NCBI GenBank assembly: GCA_025435355.1
Contig: JANJFQ010000010.1
Coordinates: forward strand, 1-32,141
Length of the DNA stretch: 32,141 nt
DNA from: Candidatus Methanophagales archaeon
GTDB taxonomy: Archaea > Halobacteriota > Syntropharchaeia > Alkanophagales > Methanospirareceae
Reading direction: 5' to 3'
This document shows, in pieces, positions 23,302 through 31,762 of this stretch (position 1 is the stretch's first letter; each line of letters begins with the position of its first letter). A program made the translations under genes and the position numbers. The notes beneath the pieces are model-generated. The model saw only the letters and a list, made by a program, of their open reading frames with translations, did no database searches and was not told the origin of the DNA.

Positions 23302-23934
23302 TTAAATCATGGACTCATATATATTCCATATACCAATAGAGATAAAATTAACTGCGATAGCACCTAATAATAACCCCATAACACGTGTTACCACTAAAGA
23401 TCCACTAACGCCCAATATTCTATTGATTTTATCCGCAAATCTAAAGATGAGATAAGATAGAGCAAAGGTTAGTAATATGGCTAATATCGCGATTATTTTC
23501 AATTCCAGCGTTTGACCTGTTCTTATGACCACTATCACCGTTGTAATTGCACCCGGACCGGTTAATAATGGCATAGCAATTGGAAATACAGAAACATCTT
23601 CTCTTTTGGTAGCGTCCTTTACCTCTTCTGCGGTTACGCTCTCACGTGAGACTCTTGCATGCAACATGTCTAATGCGACTATAAAAAGTAATATACCTCC
23701 TGCAACTCTTAAACAGTCCACTGTCACGCCAAAAAATCTCAATATCAACTCTCCAGATATAGCAAAAACAATTGCCAAACCGCATGCTACCGTAACCGAG
23801 CGCTTTGCTATCTCTTTTCTTTCTGCTGCACTCATTCCTGCGGTTAACGAGATGAAAGTGATTAGCCCACCAACTGGATTTACGATAATAAATATTGATG
23901 TGAAGGCATAAATGAAGAAGGTTATTGTTTCCAT
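23302..23934 (-). CDS. MarC family integral membrane protein
   Basis: A 210-residue membrane protein with about six helices and the MarC/UPF0056 hallmarks: FIIVNPVGGLITFISLTAGMSAAERKEIAKRS at the start, LRVAGGILLFIVALDMLHA in the middle, IAMPLLTGPGAITTVIVV and VTRVMGLLLGAIAVNFISIGI at the end. Its transport role is uncertain; despite the name the family is not firmly tied to drug resistance. It overlaps the end of the MFS gene by 13 bases, so the two are coupled. Confidence 0.88.
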   Translation of the reverse strand: METITFFIYAFTSIFIIVNPVGGLITFISLTAGMSAAERKEIAKRSVTVACGLAIVFAISGELILRFFGVTVDCLRVAGGILLFIVALDMLHARVSRESVTAEEVKDATKREDVSVFPIAMPLLTGPGAITTVIVVIRTGQTLELKIIAILAILLTFALSYLIFRFADKINRILGVSGSLVVTRVMGLLLGAIAVNFISIGIWNIYESMI

Positions 23935-25436
23935 TGCCGATTCCTCCGATTCTTCCTCACTCTTACCTTTACAAATGTAGTTCTAACAATAGAAAACGGA
24001 AATTGAACCATTTGACGAAGTCCACCAGCAGTGGAGAAATTTCTTAACGGTCTTTTTACCTCCGAAATAAGTTCACGAACGACAATTTTCTCCTTAACCT
24101 CTCCTTCCTCTTTTACCATAGCCAACCGGTGGATAGAATACAGACCTATTAAGAAAGCGAGGAAGAAGAAGAAATCCCACTGCTGGAAGTCCAACGTTGG
24201 AATAGCTATTTCTCCTCCCGGGCTTGTCCATTTTAGCGTCCATGAAAGTTCACATCCAGCAAAGAAGTCGGCAAACTTACCACCTAAAACTGGTGCAATA
24301 CCTGCTGCTAACGAATTAATAAGACTATTTGCGGCTAAATATGCGGTTGCCTGCCCCTTTGGTGCCAATTTAAGCCCGATGTTTCCCGAAGCCAGAGTTA
24401 CTCCTGCCGTGGAAATGCCCATAAAGATGTGTATGGCTATTAGTAACGGAATAGTTAATATATACTTCTCAGGCAATGTTGTAAAAGTCCATGCGAGGAT
24501 GCACAGCATGAATAAAGGACCGCTGACGCCAAGCACAGATTTATTACTGAAATGGTCTGAAAATCTACCCCAGAGTCGTAAAAATGCAAGACTTGTTAGT
24601 TGACTCAATACCAGAAGAGCAATAATAAACGACATGTCCAATTGTAATCTTTTAAGCATGTAAACGGTGAAAAAAGGAGCAGCCAGATTGACGGCGAAAT
24701 TCCAGGAACCCAAAAACGTGATGAGGTTTTTAAAATTGGCATCCTTAAATGGCTGCAAGATTAAATTGAAAATTTTGGGTTTCTCCTCTACGGGTGCCAT
24801 ACGAGGCTCTGGTATGGTGGATATGAAGTAAACGCCAAGCATGCCCGCAAGGAATCCGAAGAAAAAAAGGATTGAATAGCCATATAACTCGTAATCGGGA
24901 AATAGCTTTTTCCAGTAGTCAATATAAAATCCAGCAGCCAGGCTAAGAGGGATACCCAATCCGGTAGCTACGCTCATTCTTTTAGAGTAAAACGCACCCA
25001 ATCGGTCTTGCGGTATGAGGTCACGCATCCAGGGGTTCCAACTGCTGCCCCCAACCGCACCGAACGTCGCATAGAGTAATAGTGCAATAATGAGAAAGCT
25101 TAACCCTGCTTCAATAGAGAACAAGAATGGGATTAAGGCGATTGCCAACCAGAATATCCTGCTCGATGCGGTTGCAGTCACACAAATTGCTCGCCTAACC
25201 CGGTATTTCTCGATTAAATAAATTGCGGGAATCTGAACCAGTTGCGCTAACGGTGGGATAGCAGCCAGAAGTCCAATCATCAGGTTAGAAGCCCCAAGCT
25301 TCAACGCAAAAGCAACCAGGAAGACACCTCCCGTCAGTGTTACCATCGTTTGAGTGGTTAAGCCATCTCTGATAACACTTCTAAGACCTTTCTGGATTTC
25401 TTCTTCCGTTAAGGTGTCTTTAACTGCGAATCGCAT
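23922..25436 (-). CDS. Major facilitator superfamily transporter
   Basis: A 504-residue MFS protein with about 12 membrane helices. Visible signatures are GASNLMIGLLAAIPPLAQLVQIPAIYLIEKYRVRRA (the A-motif loop between helices 2 and 3), WNPWMRDLIPQDRLGAFYSKR and LWGRFSDHFSNKSVLG. A long soluble C-terminal tail ends in FSTAGGLRQMVQFPFSIVRT and a basic cluster. The substrate is unknown; the family has drug, sugar and metabolite exporters. The ATG follows GAGAGG by about six bases, and a TATA-like box (25459-25466) and the 12-base motif shared with the wHTH promoter (25482-25493) lie upstream. Its C-terminal tail is partly duplicated at 27395-27520. Confidence 0.85.
   Translation of the reverse strand: MRFAVKDTLTEEEIQKGLRSVIRDGLTTQTMVTLTGGVFLVAFALKLGASNLMIGLLAAIPPLAQLVQIPAIYLIEKYRVRRAICVTATASSRIFWLAIALIPFLFSIEAGLSFLIIALLLYATFGAVGGSSWNPWMRDLIPQDRLGAFYSKRMSVATGLGIPLSLAAGFYIDYWKKLFPDYELYGYSILFFFGFLAGMLGVYFISTIPEPRMAPVEEKPKIFNLILQPFKDANFKNLITFLGSWNFAVNLAAPFFTVYMLKRLQLDMSFIIALLVLSQLTSLAFLRLWGRFSDHFSNKSVLGVSGPLFMLCILAWTFTTLPEKYILTIPLLIAIHIFMGISTAGVTLASGNIGLKLAPKGQATAYLAANSLINSLAAGIAPVLGGKFADFFAGCELSWTLKWTSPGGEIAIPTLDFQQWDFFFFLAFLIGLYSIHRLAMVKEEGEVKEKIVVRELISEVKRPLRNFSTAGGLRQMVQFPFSIVRTTFVKVRVRKNRRNRQWKQ
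23992..24043 (-). repeat. 52-base imperfect direct repeat (copy 1): MFS C-terminal tail
   Basis: Coding sequence for the MFS tail (FSTAGGLRQMVQFPFS), closely matching 27432-27483; the first 21 bases are identical. Confidence 0.75.
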
Positions 25437-25458
25437 GTTATCCTCTCACGTAATGAAT

Positions 25459-25466
25459 GTATATAA
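25459..25466 (-). promoter_or_regulatory. TATA-like box of the MFS-MarC genes
   Basis: TTATATAC on the minus strand, centred about 26 bases before the ATG at 25436. Confidence 0.45.
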
Positions 25467-25481
25467 GCTTTCATGTGAAGA

Positions 25482-25493
25482 AGAGATAGTGCG
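25482..25493 (-). promoter_or_regulatory. 12-base motif shared with the wHTH/GH38 promoter
   Basis: CGCACTATCTCT on the minus strand is identical to 16213-16224, where it forms an arm of the inverted repeat. It lies about 16 bases upstream of the MFS TATA-like box and just after the antiporter stop codon. Confidence 0.4.
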
Positions 25494-25499
25494 CTATTA

Positions 25500-27335
25500 C
25501 TACCGTAACATATTTGCAGCTTCCTGTACAGCCCCCAGTTTTCCGATAATTGTCACTAAATCCCCCTCCGAAAGCTGTGTCTCACCGTGTGCGATCAGTG
25601 ATTTACCCTCTCTTCGAACTAATACGAGCAGAGTATCCTCTGGTAGCGATATATCTTTTATTGCCTTTCCTATTACGCGCTTATTAGACACTTCAACCTC
25701 GAGTATATCTCCCTCTTCACTGACTTCGCACATGGTAAATAAATCGGGATGCCCTACCATACTGTCAAGCATCAGAGCAGTGGCGGTGATAGGACTAATG
25801 GAGCGGATGCCGAGGTCCATAAACGCCCGAAGGTTTTCCGGTTCATTAACCCGTGCCACGAGCTTTTCTTCACTAAATCCAAATTTTGTCTTTGCAAGCT
25901 GGCATACTAACAGATTGGTGTTATCCTGGTCTGTTGTTGCTACAAGGTACTTAGCATGTTCGATTCCAGCTTTCTTGAGAATGGCTACCTCTTCTGCATC
26001 ACCGTGAATGGCTCGTATTCCCAGTTCTATCGCTTTTTTGCAATTCTCTTCATCAGTATCGATTATTACCACATTCTCCCCGCGCTTGATGAAACGGTCT
26101 GCCAGAGCCCTTCCGACCCCGCCTCCACCAACTATAATGATTTCCATAGGTATTACTCCTGTTTGTTTCGCTATAAATCTTGCTGAAACTCCTGTTGCGA
26201 GTACCGTAATGATAATGGTAATAAAAATCAGTCCAAGAAGGCTGGTTGATTCAGAACTAAACCCTAAAGCGTTCAGCCGAATGGCAAAATACACAGCCAT
26301 TGAGGCGGGGACAACTCCTCGTGGCCCCATTGCAGATATAAAGAGTTTCTCACCTCGTTTCAGGTCTGACATCTGCGTAGATACAAATACCGCCACGGGT
26401 CTTATGATAATCAGCAATAGACCCGCTAAAAGTATCCCTTTAAACCCAATTGCGCGAATAGCGTCAAAATCGATAAAGGCAGAGAGCAGAATAAATATAA
26501 CCGAAAGTAAAATTATCGATAAATCTTCTTTAAAATGCTTTATTGTCTCTTTATGAGGGATGTCAGACGAGCCAATAAGTATTCCAAATAGTGCCATTGC
26601 CAGTACTCCAGACTGGGTTCCAATATTCTCAGCGCTGACAAATGCAGCCAAAAGAATTGCTATGGTGAATAATCGCGCATACTGTTTGGTGAGTAAAGGG
26701 GTCTTACGCAAAAGGATGATCAGAATAATCCCACTTAAAATACCGAAGAAAACGCCGTTCAGGATCCTGATTAAAAGAAAATTCACAACTTTAATTCCTG
26801 TTAATGATGCTATAATCCACTCAAAAACTAATGCTGCAAGTATCACACTTACACCGTCATTCAATACCGCTTCCGCCTGGAGCGTACTGGCAACTTTAGT
26901 ATTCACACGTATCTGCCTGATTATCGGTGTAATCACTGTGGGACCGGTTGCTGAAACAAAGGCGCCAAACAGCAGGGCGATATTAAACGGAATAGCAAGC
27001 AGAATGGCAGCAGTTACCGCTGTAAGTACTGCGGTAATGGCGACCCCAATCGTAACCAGATTCAGTATACTGTGCTGCATTTTCCGCAGCCGTCTAATAT
27101 CAATGTCCAGTCCTCCTTCAAAGACGATTATTGCAACGGCAAACCCCACAAGCAATTCGATACCGCTTCCAAATCGGCTGGGTTCTATAAGTCCGGTAAC
27201 TTCAGGACCTAAAATAATCCCGGCTATTAACAAAAAAACGATGCTTGGAATTTTAACAACCCGTCCGAGCATGTGTGCAAAAATTCCAATAATCATCACA
27301 GCCACAAGAGATGTCAGCAGGTATATGGTGCTCAT
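25500..27335 (-). CDS. Cation/proton antiporter (CPA family) with C-terminal RCK (TrkA) domains
   Basis: A 611-residue protein. Residues 1-390 are the membrane antiporter with about 12 helices: SATGPTVITPI at 128-138, EAVLND at 155-160 with the Asn-Asp pair of electroneutral antiporters, and MGPRGVVPASMAVYFAI. Residues about 395-520 are a TrkA-N (RCK) domain, IIIVGGGGVGRALADRF with acidic IIDTDEENC for nucleotide binding, and about 530-611 a TrkA-C domain. Such proteins exchange Na+ or K+ for H+ under control of nucleotides or pH. The ATG has GGAGGAG five bases before it. A remnant of a second antiporter is at 30105-30428. Confidence 0.9.
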   Translation of the reverse strand: MSTIYLLTSLVAVMIIGIFAHMLGRVVKIPSIVFLLIAGIILGPEVTGLIEPSRFGSGIELLVGFAVAIIVFEGGLDIDIRRLRKMQHSILNLVTIGVAITAVLTAVTAAILLAIPFNIALLFGAFVSATGPTVITPIIRQIRVNTKVASTLQAEAVLNDGVSVILAALVFEWIIASLTGIKVVNFLLIRILNGVFFGILSGIILIILLRKTPLLTKQYARLFTIAILLAAFVSAENIGTQSGVLAMALFGILIGSSDIPHKETIKHFKEDLSIILLSVIFILLSAFIDFDAIRAIGFKGILLAGLLLIIIRPVAVFVSTQMSDLKRGEKLFISAMGPRGVVPASMAVYFAIRLNALGFSSESTSLLGLIFITIIITVLATGVSARFIAKQTGVIPMEIIIVGGGGVGRALADRFIKRGENVVIIDTDEENCKKAIELGIRAIHGDAEEVAILKKAGIEHAKYLVATTDQDNTNLLVCQLAKTKFGFSEEKLVARVNEPENLRAFMDLGIRSISPITATALMLDSMVGHPDLFTMCEVSEEGDILEVEVSNKRVIGKAIKDISLPEDTLLVLVRREGKSLIAHGETQLSEGDLVTIIGKLGAVQEAANMLR

Positions 27336-27394
27336 ATGTGTTCTCCTCCAATAATAAAAAGTAGTTCTGATTATTTTGGTATATTTTTTGCTGT

Positions 27395-27520
27395 TCAGCT
27401 TCGTGCCTTTTCAAAGATAGGTTTAATGCTTGAAAACGGAAATTGAACCATTCTTTGGAGTCCACCAGCGGTGAAGAATTTTCCATCCCTTTTAAAACAC
27501 CACTTCCTATTAGTTATAGG
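27395..27520 (-). pseudogene. 3' remnant of a second MFS transporter gene
   Basis: The minus strand encodes KRDGKFFTAGGLQRMVQFPFSSIKPIFEKARS and a stop at 27395-27397, matching the tail of the MFS protein at 23922-25436 (FSTAGGLRQMVQFPFSIVRTTF). Upstream the frame runs into unrelated codons and a stop. Only the last 30 or so codons survive, next to the antiporter promoter region. Confidence 0.7.
27432..27483 (-). repeat. 52-base imperfect direct repeat (copy 2): MFS tail remnant
   Basis: Matches 23992-24043 in the same orientation; differences are mostly compatible with preserved protein sequence, pointing to an old paralogous gene rather than a recent duplication. Confidence 0.75.
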
Positions 27521-27597
27521 TTATGCATTTTTTCCCTTCCCCCTTCTTTGCTTTCAAAAAGGGATAGGAAAAGGTGCGTCTTTTAAGGGGTTAAAAA

Positions 27598-28764
27598 ATG
27601 GAATCGTTAAGAATTGGAATGTTTTCATGGGAAAGTCTCTACTCGGTGAAGGTAGGGGGAATATCGCCTCATGTCTCTGAGCTTGCGGAGACATTGGCAG
27701 CCAAAGGACATGAAGTGCATATGTTCACACGAATTGGAGATGAAAGTGAATACGATGAGATCAACGGCGTGCATTATCAGCGATGCAGGCATGACCAACC
27801 CGGAGGCGTAGTTATGCAAATGGACCGTATGTGTGATGCGATGGTGCGACGATTTGACGCGGTACAGAACATATTTGGACGATTTGATGCAATCCACGGA
27901 CATGATTGGCATCCAGTAGCCGCTTTGAACCATGTCAAGAAATATTATGGCTTGCCGTATGTGCTGACATATCACAGCACTGAATGGGGACGAAATGGTA
28001 ATACCTTTGGTGATTGGAGGGAATTTCATGAGATTTCGCATAGAGAATGGCTTGGCGGTTATGAATCGGCAGAGGTAATCATAACATCAGAAAACTTAAA
28101 GGACGAGATACAATTTCTTTACAAAATCTCCAACGACAAAATAAATTTAATACCCAATGGAATTCGTGCAGATAAAATAAAAAGAGAAGTTGACCCGGGT
28201 AAAATAAAGGTGCACTATGGCATACATCCTTTAGCACCAGTAGTATTGTTCATTGGGCGCATGAGTCACCAAAAAGGACCGGATTTATTGGTTGAGGCGA
28301 TACCAAAAGTATTAAAGAACAGATGGGACGTTAAATTTGTATTAATCGGTGAGAAAGAAATGAGGCATTACTGCGAGCATCGAGCATCGCAATTAGGAAT
28401 AAGTGATGCTTGTAGGTTTCTTGGTTATGCACCTGATGAAGTAGCATATGAGTGGATGAATGCATGCGATGCCGTGTGTGTGCCAAGTCGTAACGAGCCT
28501 TTTTGTATCGTTGTTCTTGAAGCGTGGGATGCCTGTAAACCCGTTGTCGGTACTGATGCCGTTCACTTAATTTCCAATTTCTCTACGGGCATAAAGGCTT
28601 ACATTTCGCCTGATTCAATCGCGTGGTGTATTAATTATGTGATAGATAATCCGGAAAAATCAAAAATTATGGGCGAAAATGGTAATAAATTGGTTATTGA
28701 GAAATATAACTGGAATACCATTGCGGATGAAGTAGTAAATGTGTATAAGAGAATAAAAAGGTAG
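27598..28764 (+). CDS. Glycogen synthase-like glycosyltransferase (GT4/GT5)
   Basis: A 388-residue GT-B enzyme. It has the synthase-type K-x-G-G loop near the N-terminus (SLYSVKVGGISPHVSELAETLAAKGHEVHMFTR), a cleft motif DAIHGHDWHPVAAL, the donor-site FIGRMSHQKGPDLLVEA and the E-x7-E motif EPFCIVVLEAWDACKPVVGTD. These fit ADP- or UDP-glucose-dependent alpha-glucan synthases of archaea, though a general GT4 hexosyltransferase cannot be excluded. AAGGGG seven bases before the ATG supports the start. The glycerate kinase gene follows 35 bases on. With the glucan phosphorylase at 21571-23280 it suggests storage-glucan metabolism. Confidence 0.8.
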   Translation: MESLRIGMFSWESLYSVKVGGISPHVSELAETLAAKGHEVHMFTRIGDESEYDEINGVHYQRCRHDQPGGVVMQMDRMCDAMVRRFDAVQNIFGRFDAIHGHDWHPVAALNHVKKYYGLPYVLTYHSTEWGRNGNTFGDWREFHEISHREWLGGYESAEVIITSENLKDEIQFLYKISNDKINLIPNGIRADKIKREVDPGKIKVHYGIHPLAPVVLFIGRMSHQKGPDLLVEAIPKVLKNRWDVKFVLIGEKEMRHYCEHRASQLGISDACRFLGYAPDEVAYEWMNACDAVCVPSRNEPFCIVVLEAWDACKPVVGTDAVHLISNFSTGIKAYISPDSIAWCINYVIDNPEKSKIMGENGNKLVIEKYNWNTIADEVVNVYKRIKR

Positions 28765-28799
28765 ATGCTAGTGCATAAAAACCCGAAAGAGGTATAACT

Positions 28800-30122
28800 A
28801 TGAAAGATTCAGAGATGAGGGAGGATGCAAGAGACATTTTTAATGCTTCTCTTAAGGCGGTAGACCCCATTATTGCGGTCAAAAAGCATCTCAGTTTGGA
28901 AGGTGATGTTTTGCAAGTCGGGAAGCGAAGTTATGACCTCTCCAATTACTCCCATATTTACGTGATAGGATGCGGAAAAGCCGCTGCTTCTATGAGTTAT
29001 GCCCTAGAAGATATACTGCAAAACAGAATAAGTGGTGGCATTATAAATGTGAAGTATGGACATACAAAGGATTTAAAATACATCAAAATTAATGAGGCGG
29101 GACATCCAATTCCTGATGAAGCAGGTGTCAAGGGAACAAAAGAAATTTTGACTTTGCTTCACGGATTGCGTGATAAGGACCTAGTTATGTTTGTTATATC
29201 CGGAGGTGGGTCTGCGTTACTGCCTCTTCCAAAAGATGGAATCAGTTTGGAGGAGAAGCAAAGGGTAACAAAGATGCTTCTGGATAGTGGTGCAAGCATA
29301 GATGAGATGAATGCCTTAAGAAAGCACATATCCCAAGTTAAAGGAGGACAATTGGCAAGAGTCGCATATCCAGCAACCGTGATTTCACTCCTCTTATCTG
29401 ATGTGGTCGGAGATCGTTTGGATGTGATTGCATCTGGACCAACAGTTCCCGATGAATCTACTTTCGGAGACTGCATGAGTATAATTGAAAAATACAATTT
29501 GAAACTTCCCGAATCAGTTATGAATCTGATTAAAAAAGGTGAAGAGGGAGAAGTAGAAGAAACCCCAAAAGAGGGAGATCCCTTTTTTGAGAAGACCGTC
29601 CATGTAATCATTGCCAGCAACATCCTGGCACTGAAAGCTGCAGAACAAAAAGCTGACGAACTAGGATATAATACTTTGATACTCTCATCGGCAATCGAAG
29701 GAGAGACTAAAGAGGTGGCAAAGGTTCATACTGCAATTGCAAAGGAGATTCATGCATCTGGAAATCCAATCTCAAAACCTGCTTGTATCATCTCGGGAGG
29801 CGAAACCACAGTAACAATAACGGGTAAAGGTCTTGGTGGGAGGAACCAGGAATTTGTTTTGGCTAGTGCACTAGAAATTGCGGGAATGGGTGACACGGTA
29901 ATACTCAGTTGTGGAACTGACGGCACAGATGGACCCACCGATACAGCAGGTGCTCTTGTCGGCAGGCTTACAATACAACGTGCAGAGAAACTCGGAATGC
30001 AAGCGAGGGAATACCTAGGGAATAATGACTCTTATCACTTCTTTGAGAAGCTGGATGACCTTATTAAAACAGGACCTACGAATACCAATGTGATGGATGT
30101 CAGGTTATTGCTGGTGAGGTAA
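28800..30122 (+). CDS. Glycerate 2-kinase (type II, MOFRL family)
   Basis: A 440-residue kinase of the archaeal/bacterial glycerate 2-kinase family that makes 2-phosphoglycerate from glycerate and ATP. N-terminal DUF4147 part: YVIGCGKAAASMSYALEDIL, NEAGHPIPDEAGVKGT, FVISGGGSALLPLP, MNALRKHISQVKGGQLA, LLLSDVVGDRLDVIASGPT. C-terminal MOFRL domain: CIISGGETTVTITGKGLGGRNQEFVLASAL and SCGTDGTDGPTDTAGALV. All expected motifs are intact and length is normal. AGAGGT precedes the ATG. Its 3' end overlaps the convergent antiporter remnant by 18 bases. It may feed glycerate into central metabolism, or recycle glycerate from glycosides. Confidence 0.92.
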   Translation: MKDSEMREDARDIFNASLKAVDPIIAVKKHLSLEGDVLQVGKRSYDLSNYSHIYVIGCGKAAASMSYALEDILQNRISGGIINVKYGHTKDLKYIKINEAGHPIPDEAGVKGTKEILTLLHGLRDKDLVMFVISGGGSALLPLPKDGISLEEKQRVTKMLLDSGASIDEMNALRKHISQVKGGQLARVAYPATVISLLLSDVVGDRLDVIASGPTVPDESTFGDCMSIIEKYNLKLPESVMNLIKKGEEGEVEETPKEGDPFFEKTVHVIIASNILALKAAEQKADELGYNTLILSSAIEGETKEVAKVHTAIAKEIHASGNPISKPACIISGGETTVTITGKGLGGRNQEFVLASALEIAGMGDTVILSCGTDGTDGPTDTAGALVGRLTIQRAEKLGMQAREYLGNNDSYHFFEKLDDLIKTGPTNTNVMDVRLLLVR

Positions 30123-30428
30123 TTTCCTCGAATAAATGTAAGTTCCGAAGGTGCATATCAAAATCGTAGCAATAATTACTATAAAAACGAGTTCCGATAT
30201 TGTCATGGCATTCTGTTTCAATATTTTCTCAGGGAATTGGTCAGCAAAACTCAGCACTAAGATAGATAATACCGCTGGTGCTAATCCGCGTGGCACCATC
30301 CACCTCATTATTCCCTCATCTTCCTTCAATGGGCTTTTGAACGTGCATGCCTTAACTGAAAAAATGCGAATTGCAAATAGTATTAGTGAAATAAGCGCAC
30401 CGTAAAGGATGACTGAATAATGTGGGAT
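30105..30428 (-). pseudogene. C-terminal fragment of a cation/proton antiporter
   Basis: Encodes membrane sequence LISLILFAIRIFSVKA, then MRWMVPRGLAPAVLSILVLSFADQF and a last helix ELVFIVIIATILICTFGTYIYS before the stop. VPRGLAPA corresponds to GPRGVVPA of the intact antiporter at 25500-27335. The N-terminal two thirds are missing; the frame continues upstream into a Gfo/Idh/MocA fragment with no start of its own. A gene fusion by deletion. Confidence 0.75.
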
Positions 30429-30870
30429 GAGTACAAGCTCCAGAGCAGCCCTCGCATCACTTCCTGTAATCACCGGAGCCCTATCTTCTATGATACAATC
30501 TACAAATTCGTTTACATTGGATATTACATCCTCTCGCCCCGGGTCTAAGAATTCGGTGCACTCCTTGGATACGCAAAAATCACTCACTGGCTCATATAAT
30601 GGCTTGTTTATCAATACTACCACCTTATCTGACAATATTTCTAACGTTGCCCTCATCCACGGCGCATTACCAACGGGATTTGTCCAGCCGCTTACCAGAT
30701 ATACCAAAGCTCAGCTTTTAAACTCGATCATCGCCTCACAAAAATAATCATCTTCGTTTATCGCATAGACGCTAATCGCATCGCTTTCCACCAAAAACCG
30801 TATTGCATCAATCATGTGCATGCCGATGTCACCAAACCCACCAAAACCCGCTCTGTCGCGAATAAATACC
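30429..30870 (-). pseudogene. C-terminal half of a Gfo/Idh/MocA oxidoreductase (B), with in-frame stop
   Basis: Reads GGFGDIGMHMIDAIRFLVESDAISVYAI...EAMIEFKS, a TGA at 30713-30711, then in the same frame ALVYLVSGWTNPVGNAPWMRATLEILSDK...ISNVNEFVDCIIEDRAPVITGSDARAALELVL, all typical of the C-terminal domain of this family. The TGA most likely replaces a Gly codon (GGA). The dinucleotide-binding domain is absent. It is joined upstream to a different Gfo/Idh gene (A) and downstream, in frame, to an antiporter tail. Confidence 0.75.
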
Positions 30871-31666
30871 ATTGGATTCGCATCTGTCGGAATATTCGAT
30901 CCTTCCCTCCGTTCCGAATATATCCCGAGAGGAATAGAAAGGTGCATAAGTCATTGGAAACGCCCAGCTTACGTCAATGAATGCCGTCTTACCATCCTCA
31001 TACCTTATCATAACCGTTACCAAATCATGAACACCATTTGCTTTTGCTTCTTCTCTGATCATATTTCCGCGTGCAAATACCTCTTTCGGCTTTGAACCAA
31101 AGAACCAGTTAATTAAATTCGCACAATGGATACCACTGTCTAATAGTACTCCACCGCTCTTCTCAGGGTCCCAGTGCCAGTAATCTGGTGGGAACGGCAG
31201 CCAGGTCCGCTCACATCTTCTGATATATAGTAGCGTGCCAATCTTCCCGGAATCAATACTCTCCTTTGTCTTCCTCCATCTTTGATCAAATCTCCTCGTG
31301 TGGCCGATGTATAATCCCTTACCACTCTTCTCAGCAGCTTTTAGCATCTCCGTAGCGCTTTCTAAGTTCCTTGCTAGTGGCTTCTCACATATAACATGCT
31401 TTCCGGCTTTAAGTGCAGCAATACTCAATCTTGCGTGCTCATGCGTTGGAGCACAGATATCTACTACATCTATATCATCATTGCTCAGCAAATCGCCTAT
31501 AGTTGTGTAATAGTTCTTCGCAACAATATCCTTATACGCCTTCTCCGCTCTCTTTGCTATAATATCGCATGTTGCTTGAATCTCTACTTCCTTCATGGAT
31601 TTCCATGCATATTTATGTGCCAGATTATATATATATATTCCCATTTCCAACGATTGCAACTTTCAT
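30871..31666 (-). pseudogene. Gfo/Idh/MocA oxidoreductase (A), frameshifted and truncated
   Basis: From ATG 31666 the frame reads MKVAIVGNGNIYI, the normal Rossmann start, then stops inside a (TA)n tract (about 31625-31640). The frame one step over continues YNLAHKYAWKSMKEVEIQATCDI, DIDVVDICAPTHEHARLSIAALKAGKHVICEKPL and WDPEKSGGVLLDSGIHCANLINWFFG through IFGTEGRIEYSD, where a second shift (about 30895) leads to ANPMVFIRD and then into fragment B. One more TA unit would restore the first frame. Family members oxidise or reduce sugars and inositols with NAD(P). The TATA-like box at 31681-31690 still precedes it. Confidence 0.8.
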
Positions 31667-31680
31667 TCTTATACCCCGCC

Positions 31681-31758
<78 letters not shown>

Positions 31759-31762
31759 ATTC

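Noticed and set aside
26008-27354. Long plus-strand ORFs of 182 and 264 residues
   Set aside because: They lie opposite the antiporter gene and are rich in Ile, Ser, Ala and Pro as expected of antisense to membrane-protein codons.
30711-30713. In-frame UGA as a selenocysteine or recoding signal
   Set aside because: The residue is a probable glycine position in a non-catalytic strand, there is no visible recoding structure, and the gene is already broken at both ends.
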